This document shows, one piece after another, positions 42,578-50,423 of a stretch of DNA of 64,000 bases. A program made the translations under genes and the position numbers. This stretch comes from Prevotella sp. Lineage in GTDB: Bacteria > Bacteroidota > Bacteroidia > Bacteroidales > Bacteroidaceae. Each line of letters starts with the position of its first letter. Position 1 is the stretch's first letter. The notes under the pieces are model-generated. The model made no database searches, was not told the origin of the DNA, and worked only from the letters and a program-made list of their open reading frames with translations. The DNA lies in the NCBI GenBank assembly GCA_016901395.1, contig JAEAMQ010000012.1, forward strand, positions 26,518-90,517. Direction: 5' to 3'.

Positions 42578-42616
42578 AAAAAACCGACGGGAACTTGCGA
42601 GTTTTCGTCGGTTTTT
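42578..42616 (+). terminator. intrinsic terminator after cca
   Basis: AAAAACCGACG...CGTCGGTTTTT forms a stem with an inner AACT-TGCG-AGTT hairpin and a T-run. It separates cca from the RND operon. Confidence 0.85.
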
Positions 42617-42618
42617 CG

Positions 42619-42626
42619 TACTTTTG
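42619..42626 (+). promoter_or_regulatory. -7 promoter element of the RND operon
   Basis: TACTTTTG directly follows the cca terminator, giving a leader of about 95 bases with no clear operator. Confidence 0.6.
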
Positions 42627-42723
42627 CACACAATAAAAACTGAATGGTTATTTTCAGTTTTACTTTTATCATCACTCTCGGGATGACAGCAATTTGATAT
42701 ATTAATGTAAATAATAAATAGGT

Positions 42724-43923
42724 ATGAAAATTAAGAATTGTTTGTTCGTAGCGGCCACAGCCTTGGCCCTCGTCTCTTGTGGAGGCAAAAGCAAGCAGGG
42801 AATGCCAAGTTTCGGCGACAACGAGTTTGCCACCCGCACCATCGGCACGCAAAGCACAGGCCTGCAGACCACTTACCCCGCCACTATAAAAGGTATTCAG
42901 GACGTGGATGTGAGACCCAAGGTATCTGGATTTATCACGAAAGTGCTGGTGCACGAAGGACAGACAGTCAGCGCCGGTCAGGTGATGTTCATCCTTGACA
43001 GCGAGACTTATCAGGCCGCCGTGCGCCAGGCGCAGGCATCTCTGAACACCGCACGCTCACAGGCCAATACTGCCCGGCTGACTTACGAGAACAATCAGAA
43101 ACTGTTTGAGAAAAAAATCATCGGACAATATGAGCTTTCCACCTCACAAAACAGCTATGCCACCGCACAGGCCGGCGTAGCACAGGCTTCGGCCGCACTG
43201 GCTTCAGCACGCGAGACATTGGCCTGGTGCACGGTGAAGGCACCCGCCGCAGGCGTGGTGGGAAGTCTGCCCTACAAGGTGGGTACATTGGTAAGTGCTT
43301 CCGATGCCCTGACAACAGTGTCGAATATCTCTACCATGGAGGTGTTTTTCTCACTGAGCGAGAGCGAGATTCTCAACATGTCGAAGACAGCAGGAAGTGC
43401 TGCAGCCGTCATCAGCGAGATGCCGACAGTGAAGCTTCAGCTGGCCGACGGAACGGTTTACAACCATCCGGGCAAGGTGGTCAAGATGAGTGGGGTCATC
43501 GATGCCTCTACGGGCTCCTACTCATTGATAGCCCATTTCCCCAACCCCGAGAAGCTGCTGAAGAGCGGTGGTGCCGGACAGATCATCATTCCGCAGGAAG
43601 ACAACAATGCCATAGTGATTCCGCAGGAAGCCACCTCACAGGTACAAGACAAGGTGTTTGTATATATCGTGGGTAAAGATAACAAGGTGAAATACACCGA
43701 AATTACGGTGAACCCGCAGAACGACGGCAAGAACTACATCGTCACCGGAGGACTCCACACCGGAGACCGCATCGTGACCAAAGGTATCACCAAGCTTTCC
43801 GACGGTATGGAAATCAAGCCCATCACCGAGGCCCAGTACATGAAGAAGATTGAAGAAGCCGAGAAACTCGGTGCCGCCCAGGGCAATGCCGGCGACTTCG
43901 CCAAGGCAATGGGTGGGAAATAA
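42724..43923 (+). CDS. RND efflux periplasmic adaptor (AcrA/MexA type), lipoprotein
   Basis: A 399-residue membrane-fusion protein with a lipoprotein signal (TALALVSC). The biotinyl-lipoyl halves are VDVRPKVSGFITKVLVHEGQTVSAGQVMF and WCTVKAPAAGVVGSLPYKVG, flanking an alpha-helical hairpin (QAQASLNTARSQANTARL). Beta-barrel and membrane-proximal domains follow. It links the inner-membrane pump to the outer-membrane channel. It is the first gene of the tripartite operon. The C-terminus ends in a short helical EEAEKLGAAQ tail. Confidence 0.95.
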   Translation: MKIKNCLFVAATALALVSCGGKSKQGMPSFGDNEFATRTIGTQSTGLQTTYPATIKGIQDVDVRPKVSGFITKVLVHEGQTVSAGQVMFILDSETYQAAVRQAQASLNTARSQANTARLTYENNQKLFEKKIIGQYELSTSQNSYATAQAGVAQASAALASARETLAWCTVKAPAAGVVGSLPYKVGTLVSASDALTTVSNISTMEVFFSLSESEILNMSKTAGSAAAVISEMPTVKLQLADGTVYNHPGKVVKMSGVIDASTGSYSLIAHFPNPEKLLKSGGAGQIIIPQEDNNAIVIPQEATSQVQDKVFVYIVGKDNKVKYTEITVNPQNDGKNYIVTGGLHTGDRIVTKGITKLSDGMEIKPITEAQYMKKIEEAEKLGAAQGNAGDFAKAMGGK

Positions 43924-43992
43924 CAGAAGCATCACTATAAGAAATGAGGACTTTGACCCCACGATTAACACCCTGACGGTGTAATCATAATG

Positions 43993-44020
43993 TTCAAAGT
44001 TCAATGTTCAAAGTTCAAAG
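43993..44020 (+). repeat. 7-bp tandem repeat (TTCAAAG) before the RND permease
   Basis: Four heptamers TTCAAAG-TTCAATG-TTCAAAG-TTCAAAG lie in the 109-base gap before the permease start. The same heptamers occur at 37054-37074. Confidence 0.8.
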
Positions 44021-44032
44021 AACCAAGAGAAT

Positions 44033-47000
44033 ATGTCATTTTCAAATTTCATCAAACGCCCGGTACTATCGACGGTGATATCCATCTTCTTCGTCTTGCT
44101 GGGTACTATCGGACTCATTTCACTGCCTGTTGAGCAGTATCCCGATATCGCACCGCCTACCATTGTGGTGAGCACCACTTACCAGGGAGCCGATGCCAAG
44201 ACCGTGATGAACTCCGTGATCACTCCGTTGGAGGAGAGTATCAACGGTGTGGAAAACATGACCTACATGCAATCCACGGCCAGCAACTCCGGTTCGGCCA
44301 TGATTACGGTCTATTTCAAGCAGGGTTCCGACCCCAATATGGCTGCCGTGAACGTACAGAACCGTGTCTCTCAGGCACAGGCTCTGCTCCCCGCCGAGGT
44401 CACCAAGGTAGGTGTTACGGTCACCAAACGGCAGACATCCAATGTCATCATGTACTCGCTCACAACAGAAGACGGGCGCTATGACAGTAAATTCCTGACC
44501 AACTACAACGAGATCAACATCACCCCGCTCATCAAACGTATCAATGGCGTGGGTAATGTGCAGAGTTTCTCCACCGAGACCTACTCCATGCGTATATGGC
44601 TTCAGCCCGACAAGATGAAGCAATACGGACTGATTCCCAGCGACGTCACTACGGCATTGTCCGAACAAAATATTGAAGCCGCTCCGGGAGCCTTCGGAGA
44701 AAACAGCGACGTTGCATACGAATACACGCTCCGCTATAAAGGCCGACTGTCTACTGTCAAGGAATATGAAAACATCATTCTTACCAGTAAGACTACCGGT
44801 CAGACCCTTTACTTGAAGGATGTGGCCAAGATGGAACTGGGAAGTCTGATGTATAATGTGCACATGACCAACAACGGACAGCCCGCTGTCATGGGAATGG
44901 TACAGCAAATCGCTGGTTCCAATGCCACCCAGATCGCCACAGACGTGAAGGCTGCCTTGGAAGAGGCACAGAAAAGCATGCCTCCCGGCATGGAATATAC
45001 CATCGAACAAGACGTGACGGAGTTCCTTTTTGCCTCCATCCACGAGGTGGTTTACACACTGGTCATCACTCTTCTGCTGGTGTTCCTGGTGGTTTATGTC
45101 TTCCTGCAGGACTTCCGCTCCACATTGATTCCTATGATTGCGGTGCCTGTAGCGTTGATTGGTACCTTCCTTTTCCTATGGGTGTTCGGTTTTTCCATCA
45201 ACTTACTGACGCTTTCCGCCTTGCTGTTGGCCATCGCCATCGTGGTAGACGATGCCATTGTGGTGGTCGAGGCCGTGCATGCGAAGCTCGATCAGGGTTA
45301 CCAGAGCGCGATGACTGCTGCCATCGATGCCATGAACGAGATCTCGGGAGCTATCATCTCCATTACATTGGTGATGTCGGCCGTGTTTATTCCGGTATCC
45401 TTCATCGGCGGAACATCAGGTACTTTCTATCGTGAGTTTGGTGTAACGATGGCCGTTTCCATCATTATCTCTGCCATCAATGCCTTGACCCTGTCTCCGG
45501 CCCTGTGCGCCATCTTCCTGAAACCGCACAGTAAAGAGGAGACAGAAGCGAAGTCTACCTTTATCAGTAGATTTCATGCAGGCTTCAATCGCGCCTTCGA
45601 CAAAGCGACAGAGAAATATAAAAAGGGCGTGACAAATATCATCGGGCACCGCATCATCACTGCTATCACAGTGGTTGTAGGTATTGTTGTGCTTGTGGTT
45701 ATGATGGCAACGACCAGTACCGGACTTGTTCCGAACGAGGATACCGGCACACTCTTCGTCACCGTTTCGGCCGCACCAGGTACCAGTCAGGCCCGGACAC
45801 AGGAGATTGTGAACCAAGTTGACAAGATGTTAGCCTCCAATCCTGCTATCAAACGGCGCGAAGCCGTTGCCGGCTACAACTTCATTGCCGGACAGGGATC
45901 TGATCAAGCCACATTCATCATTAAGCTGAAGAGCTTTGATGAGCGTGCCACTAAAAACATTTTCGCACGTATCAAAGATGCCATTTCCGGCCAAGGGATG
46001 GCTGCCCTCTTCGTCAACCCGATGGAAGCCAATATGGTCTTGGGTATGATTTACAAGCAGACAGCCACCATCAAGGATGCCCAGATCTTAGCATTCGGAC
46101 CTCCGATGATTCCCGGTTTCTCTGCCAACAATGGTATTTCGATGACGCTGCAGGATAAGACTGGTGGCGATCTGAACAAGTTCTTTGAGATTACGCAGAC
46201 CTATCTGAAGGAGTTGAACAAGCGTCCGGAAATCCAGAACGCCATGACCTCCTACAATCCGAATTATCCCCAGTATATGGTGGATGTGGATGTAGCCAAA
46301 TGTAAGCAGGCCGGCACCACCCCATCTGCCGTGCTTACGACCATGCAGGGCTATTATGGTGGTTTGTATTCTTCCAACTTCAATGCCTACGGCAAGCTGT
46401 TCCGTGTCATGATCCAGGGTGATGTGGCCAGCCGCATGCGTCCCGAAGGACTAAGCAACATCTACGTACGCCTGTCGTCTGGCAGCATGGCTCCGGTGTC
46501 AGAATTTGTCAGTCTGCGTCGGGTTTACGGACCTTCAAATATCAACCGCTTCAACCTCTTCACCGCCATCAACCTGAATATCACGCCCAACACGAACTAT
46601 TCCACGGGTGATGCCTTGAAGGCTTGTCAGGAAGTGGCCGCAGACTATCTGCCCGTAGGCTATGGTTACGAGTATTCCGGTCTGACCCGCTCAGAGGCCG
46701 AGTCGAGCAATTCGACGGCTCTGATCTTCGCCCTGTGTCTTGTATTCGTATACCTGATTCTGAGTGCGCAGTATGAGAGCTACCTCTTGCCCTTGTCGGT
46801 CATCCTCTCTATCCCATTCGGTCTGGCAGGAGCGTTCCTCTTTACCAATCTGTTTGGACACTCCAACGACATCTATATGCAGATCTCCCTCATCATGTTG
46901 ATTGGTCTGTTGTCTAAGAATGCCATCCTTATCGTACAGTTTGCCCTCGACCGCCGCAAGACGGGTATGGCCATCAAGTATTCAGCCATTCTGGGTGCCG

Positions 47001-47308
47001 CAGCCCGTCTGCGTCCTATCCTGATGACTTCTCTGGCCATGGTCATCGGTCTGCTGCCACTGATGTTTGCCTCGGGTGTAGGCAAAAACGGAAACCAGAC
47101 CTTGGGAGCAGCAGCCGTCGGCGGTATGTTGATAGGTACATTTATCCAGATATTCATTGTGCCGGCCCTGTTTGTCATCTTCCAGTGGTTGCAGGAGAAG
47201 ATTTCTCCGCTGACCTTCGACGACGAAGAGAATCCGGAAGCTGCCGCAGAGTTGGAGCAATATGCCCATACAGCTCAGTTGACCACCATGAATCAGATAG
47301 AAGATTAA
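44033..47308 (+). CDS. RND multidrug efflux permease (AcrB/HAE1 type)
   Basis: A 1091-residue inner-membrane proton antiporter with 12 membrane helices and two large periplasmic loops. Signatures are FIKRPVLSTVISIFFVLLG at the start, PVEQYPDIAPPTIVV, and the proton-relay helix LLLAIAIVVDDAIVVVEAV (D-D pair). The second half has LIMLIGLLSKNAILIVQFA and FIQIFIVPALFVIF. A slightly extended C-terminal tail (DDEENPEAAAELEQYAH) ends it. It pumps drugs or bile-like compounds out with the adaptor and channel proteins. Confidence 0.97.
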   Translation: MSFSNFIKRPVLSTVISIFFVLLGTIGLISLPVEQYPDIAPPTIVVSTTYQGADAKTVMNSVITPLEESINGVENMTYMQSTASNSGSAMITVYFKQGSDPNMAAVNVQNRVSQAQALLPAEVTKVGVTVTKRQTSNVIMYSLTTEDGRYDSKFLTNYNEINITPLIKRINGVGNVQSFSTETYSMRIWLQPDKMKQYGLIPSDVTTALSEQNIEAAPGAFGENSDVAYEYTLRYKGRLSTVKEYENIILTSKTTGQTLYLKDVAKMELGSLMYNVHMTNNGQPAVMGMVQQIAGSNATQIATDVKAALEEAQKSMPPGMEYTIEQDVTEFLFASIHEVVYTLVITLLLVFLVVYVFLQDFRSTLIPMIAVPVALIGTFLFLWVFGFSINLLTLSALLLAIAIVVDDAIVVVEAVHAKLDQGYQSAMTAAIDAMNEISGAIISITLVMSAVFIPVSFIGGTSGTFYREFGVTMAVSIIISAINALTLSPALCAIFLKPHSKEETEAKSTFISRFHAGFNRAFDKATEKYKKGVTNIIGHRIITAITVVVGIVVLVVMMATTSTGLVPNEDTGTLFVTVSAAPGTSQARTQEIVNQVDKMLASNPAIKRREAVAGYNFIAGQGSDQATFIIKLKSFDERATKNIFARIKDAISGQGMAALFVNPMEANMVLGMIYKQTATIKDAQILAFGPPMIPGFSANNGISMTLQDKTGGDLNKFFEITQTYLKELNKRPEIQNAMTSYNPNYPQYMVDVDVAKCKQAGTTPSAVLTTMQGYYGGLYSSNFNAYGKLFRVMIQGDVASRMRPEGLSNIYVRLSSGSMAPVSEFVSLRRVYGPSNINRFNLFTAINLNITPNTNYSTGDALKACQEVAADYLPVGYGYEYSGLTRSEAESSNSTALIFALCLVFVYLILSAQYESYLLPLSVILSIPFGLAGAFLFTNLFGHSNDIYMQISLIMLIGLLSKNAILIVQFALDRRKTGMAIKYSAILGAAARLRPILMTSLAMVIGLLPLMFASGVGKNGNQTLGAAAVGGMLIGTFIQIFIVPALFVIFQWLQEKISPLTFDDEENPEAAAELEQYAHTAQLTTMNQIED

Positions 47309-47312
47309 AGTT

Positions 47313-48695
47313 ATGAAAATCAGAAATATTATATTAGGCTCACTTGCAGTACTGTCTCTGACAGGCTGCAAGAGCCTTTATGGCAAATATGAGCGTCCGC
47401 AGGTCAATACGAGCGGACTGTTTAGAGACAGTCTGTCGCTGACCGACACGCTTGCCTCCCGCGACACATCGAGCTTCGCCAATCTGCCGTGGCGTGAGGT
47501 CTTCACCGACCCACAGCTGCAGGTCCTCATCCAGAAGGCACTGACCAACAACCCCAACCTGCTCAATGCCGCTCTCAATGTCGATATAGCCGAGGCACAG
47601 CTCAAAAGCGCAAAACTCGCATTCCTGCCACAGCTCGTATTCTCACCGCAGGGAACGATCACGCGGTTTAACGATAACACGACTAAGTCTTACTCGCTTC
47701 CGGTTACAGCCAGCTGGAATGCGTCGCTCTTTGGCGGCCTCACTGCAGCCAAGCGTTCGGCACAGGTTCAGCTCATCCAGACGAGAGACTATCAGGTATC
47801 GGTGCAGACCTCTCTCATCTCAAGCGTGGCCAATCTCTACTATTCGCTGCTCATGCTCGACCAGCAGATAGAACTTGTCGGCGACATGGAGACACTGACC
47901 AAGCAGACCTGGGACCAGATGGTGGCGTTGAAGGAGGGGCGTTCAGGATACCGGTCTACCTCCATTGAGGCTGCAGAGTCGAGCTATTACTCTGTGCTGA
48001 CACAGAAAGCAGACCTGAAACGACAGGTACGCGAGGCAGAAAACTCTCTGAGCCTGCTTCTCGGCGAACCGGCACAGGCCATTGCCCGCGGGAAACTGGC
48101 CGACCAACAGCTGCCCGAGAAATTCTCCACCGGCGTGGCAATCCAGCTTCTCCGCAACCGCGCAGATGTCCATGCCTATGAGATGGCCTTGGCTGCCTGC
48201 TTCTATGACGTGGAGAAAGCGCGCAGCAGCTTCTATCCCAGCATCAACATCAGCGCTACCGGCGGCTTCAGCAATAATTCCGGACTGGTCAATCCGGGCA
48301 AGTGGCTGCTCTCGGCCGTGGGCTCTCTCACCCAGCCCATCTTCATGAACGGTCAGCTGAAAGCAGCCTTGCGGGTGGCCCAAGACCAATACCAGCAAGC
48401 CTACAACACGTGGCAGAACAGTGTCTTGACAGCCGGTTCGGAAGTGAGCAATGCTCTTGTGCTCTATAACACCTCTGCACAGAAAAGCGCCATTGAGGCC
48501 AAACAAATCGAAGTGCTGAAGAAAAACGTGGAAGACACCCACGAACTTCTCAACATGGCCGGCAGCACATACCTTGAAGTGATCACCGCAGAGAGCAACC
48601 TGCTCAACGTGCAACTCTCTAAGGTGTCCGACGACTTCTACAAGATGCAGGCCGTGGTCAACCTCTATCAAGCCCTGGGTGGCGGTGCCAAATAG
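47313..48695 (+). CDS. RND outer-membrane efflux channel (TolC/NodT type), lipoprotein
   Basis: A 460-residue outer-membrane factor with a lipoprotein signal (AVLSLTGCKSLYGKYERP). Two OEP repeats follow, with typical SFANLPWREVFTDPQLQVLIQKALTNN at the front and PTSI-like strands. Long coiled-coil helices are visible (VSDDFYKMQAVVNLYQALGG at the end). It forms the trimeric exit duct of the pump. It starts 4 bases after the permease stop, so it is translationally linked. Confidence 0.95.
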   Translation: MKIRNIILGSLAVLSLTGCKSLYGKYERPQVNTSGLFRDSLSLTDTLASRDTSSFANLPWREVFTDPQLQVLIQKALTNNPNLLNAALNVDIAEAQLKSAKLAFLPQLVFSPQGTITRFNDNTTKSYSLPVTASWNASLFGGLTAAKRSAQVQLIQTRDYQVSVQTSLISSVANLYYSLLMLDQQIELVGDMETLTKQTWDQMVALKEGRSGYRSTSIEAAESSYYSVLTQKADLKRQVREAENSLSLLLGEPAQAIARGKLADQQLPEKFSTGVAIQLLRNRADVHAYEMALAACFYDVEKARSSFYPSINISATGGFSNNSGLVNPGKWLLSAVGSLTQPIFMNGQLKAALRVAQDQYQQAYNTWQNSVLTAGSEVSNALVLYNTSAQKSAIEAKQIEVLKKNVEDTHELLNMAGSTYLEVITAESNLLNVQLSKVSDDFYKMQAVVNLYQALGGGAK

Positions 48696-48726
48696 TTAAC
48701 AGTTCAAACGCATAAAACAGAATTCT

Positions 48727-49509
48727 ATGTCAAGTGATATCAGCCCTAAAGCCGAAATATCCCCGAAAGCGAAAATCGGAGACGGCTGCAAGATATTCCC
48801 GTTTGTCTATATCGAAGACGATGTTGAGATTGGAGACAACTGCGTCATATTCCCCTTCGTGAGCATTCTCAGCGGTACAAAGATGGGAAAAGACAACAAG
48901 GTTCACCAGTGCACCGTGCTCGGTGCACAGCCGCAGGACTTTGCCTTTACCGGAGAAAAGACCCAACTCATCATTGGCAACAACAATATCATCCGCGAGA
49001 ATGTGGTCATCAACCGTGCCACCCACTCCGACGGTCAGACCGTCATTGGCAATGACAACTTCCTGATGGAGGGAACTCATATCAGCCACGACACCAAAAT
49101 AGGCAACCGCAACGTGTTTGGCTATGGCACCAAGATTGCCGGCGACTGCGAGATTGGCAATGGGGTGATCTTCTCCTCATCGGTCATCGAGAACGCAGGC
49201 ACCCGCGTGGGCAATCTGGCGATGATTCAGGCCGGAACGACTTTCTCCAAAGACGTGCCCCCCTTCATCATTGCCGGAGGAACACCCGTGGGCTACGGTG
49301 GCCCCAACAACACCATGATGACTGCGTGGAACATCGACGAGAAGATACAAAAACATGTGGCCAACGCCTACCGGCTGGTCTTCCATGGACAAAACAGTGT
49401 CTTCGATGCCGTGCTTCAGATCAACGATCAGGTGCCCGACAGCACCGAGATTCGTAGCATTGTAGATTTTATCAATGCCTCACAAAAAGGCATAATCAGT
49501 AAAATGTAA
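48727..49509 (+). CDS. lpxA: LpxA-family acyltransferase (UDP-GlcNAc acyltransferase-like)
   Basis: A 260-residue left-handed beta-helix protein with many hexapeptide repeats (KIGDGCKIFPFVYI, VEIGDNCVIFPFVSI). LpxA-specific features are the AQPQDFAFTGEKTQLIIGNNNIIRENVVINRAT insert and the catalytic His in THISHDTKIGNR. The TAVHQFxxIGxxxMVGG-type coil of classical LpxA is replaced by SSSVIENAGTRVGNLAMIQAG. LpxA starts lipid A synthesis. The usual Bacteroidetes lpxA lies beside lpxC-fabZ, which are absent here, so this may be a second, specialised paralogue. It follows the efflux operon by 31 bases, possibly co-transcribed. Confidence 0.85.
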   Translation: MSSDISPKAEISPKAKIGDGCKIFPFVYIEDDVEIGDNCVIFPFVSILSGTKMGKDNKVHQCTVLGAQPQDFAFTGEKTQLIIGNNNIIRENVVINRATHSDGQTVIGNDNFLMEGTHISHDTKIGNRNVFGYGTKIAGDCEIGNGVIFSSSVIENAGTRVGNLAMIQAGTTFSKDVPPFIIAGGTPVGYGGPNNTMMTAWNIDEKIQKHVANAYRLVFHGQNSVFDAVLQINDQVPDSTEIRSIVDFINASQKGIISKM

Positions 49510-49545
49510 ACTTTCATACCAACACATTTTACATTGTACGTGAAG

Positions 49546-49580
49546 GAAGGCCGACTGCGAAGTTGGCCTTCTGTTGTTTT
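49546..49580 (+). terminator. intrinsic terminator after lpxA
   Basis: GAAGGCCGAC/GTTGGCCTTC is a 10-bp stem with one G-T pair, followed by TGTTGTTTTT. Confidence 0.85.
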
Positions 49581-49780
49581 TACAAGCGACGGTTCGTCAG
49601 GAAAGGTCCACGCTTTCCGCCCCCATCCCGAGAGGTTAGCGCCCACCGTGTTACACAGCCCGGTCAACAGAGTAGCACAAAACCCTATCGGCTATCAGCC
49701 TCCACAGATGGGGTTGATGGTCAAAACACCAACGGCTATCCTGTGACCTCAGCAAGAAGGCTGGGAGATTTCCCCTTGCG

Positions 49781-50170
49781 ATGTCCGGTTTTTTCAACAA
49801 AAACGTGTGCTTTCTTATTCTCACATGAGCCGAAAAAATCGTTATCTTCATGGTCCAAAGATGGATTTTGCATCGATTTTTACCCTTAAAGATGGGGCAA
49901 AACATGCGTTTTAGGACTTTTTGGGGCCTTTTTGCATACCCAGAAGGCCCAAATCGTCGTGCCATCAGGTACTAATCGCGTCACGATTAGATAGTATTCG
50001 CAAGACGATTAGATAGTAATCGCAAAAGCATGATTTGTCAATATATTACAAGATACTGGCTATCAACCGATTAACAAAACCGCCAAATTTCTCTATTTAC
50101 CGCCTTGCCATACGGTCATTGTCTCCGCATCCCGTTTTCTTTGACCTTTCTTCAAAATCTTTCAACATGA
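49781..50170 (+). repeat. dispersed intergenic element, copy C
   Basis: It is collinear with copy B at every landmark (offset of 30840 bases) over about 390 bases and shares the 155-base spacing with copy A. The flanks 49581-49780 and 50171-50423 hold no gene I can support. Confidence 0.8.
49962..50027 (+). repeat. 22-bp hairpin array inside element C
   Basis: Units lie at 49962, 49984 and 50006. Unit three is CGATTAGATAGTAATCGC plus AAAA. CTAATCG (unit one) can pair with CGATTAG (unit two). Confidence 0.85.
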
Positions 50171-50423
50171 ATTTATTTATCCTTTGGAAGGATGGGAATG
50201 CTAAAAATACATTCTCCGGACAGTCTGGTAAACATGGGATGGGTGGATGGGGCAGGACACGAGGTGTTACCGTTGAGGAATGCCATGAGCGACTATGGAG
50301 GTACGTCGCAGGTGTTCTGCTGCAGATAAGTCGAGACAGACGGGCACGGCGAAGACACCCCCGCCTAAGCATGCTCCTCACCCATCAACCAAGTGGGATG
50401 GGGTTACGCAGCATCAAAACAGA

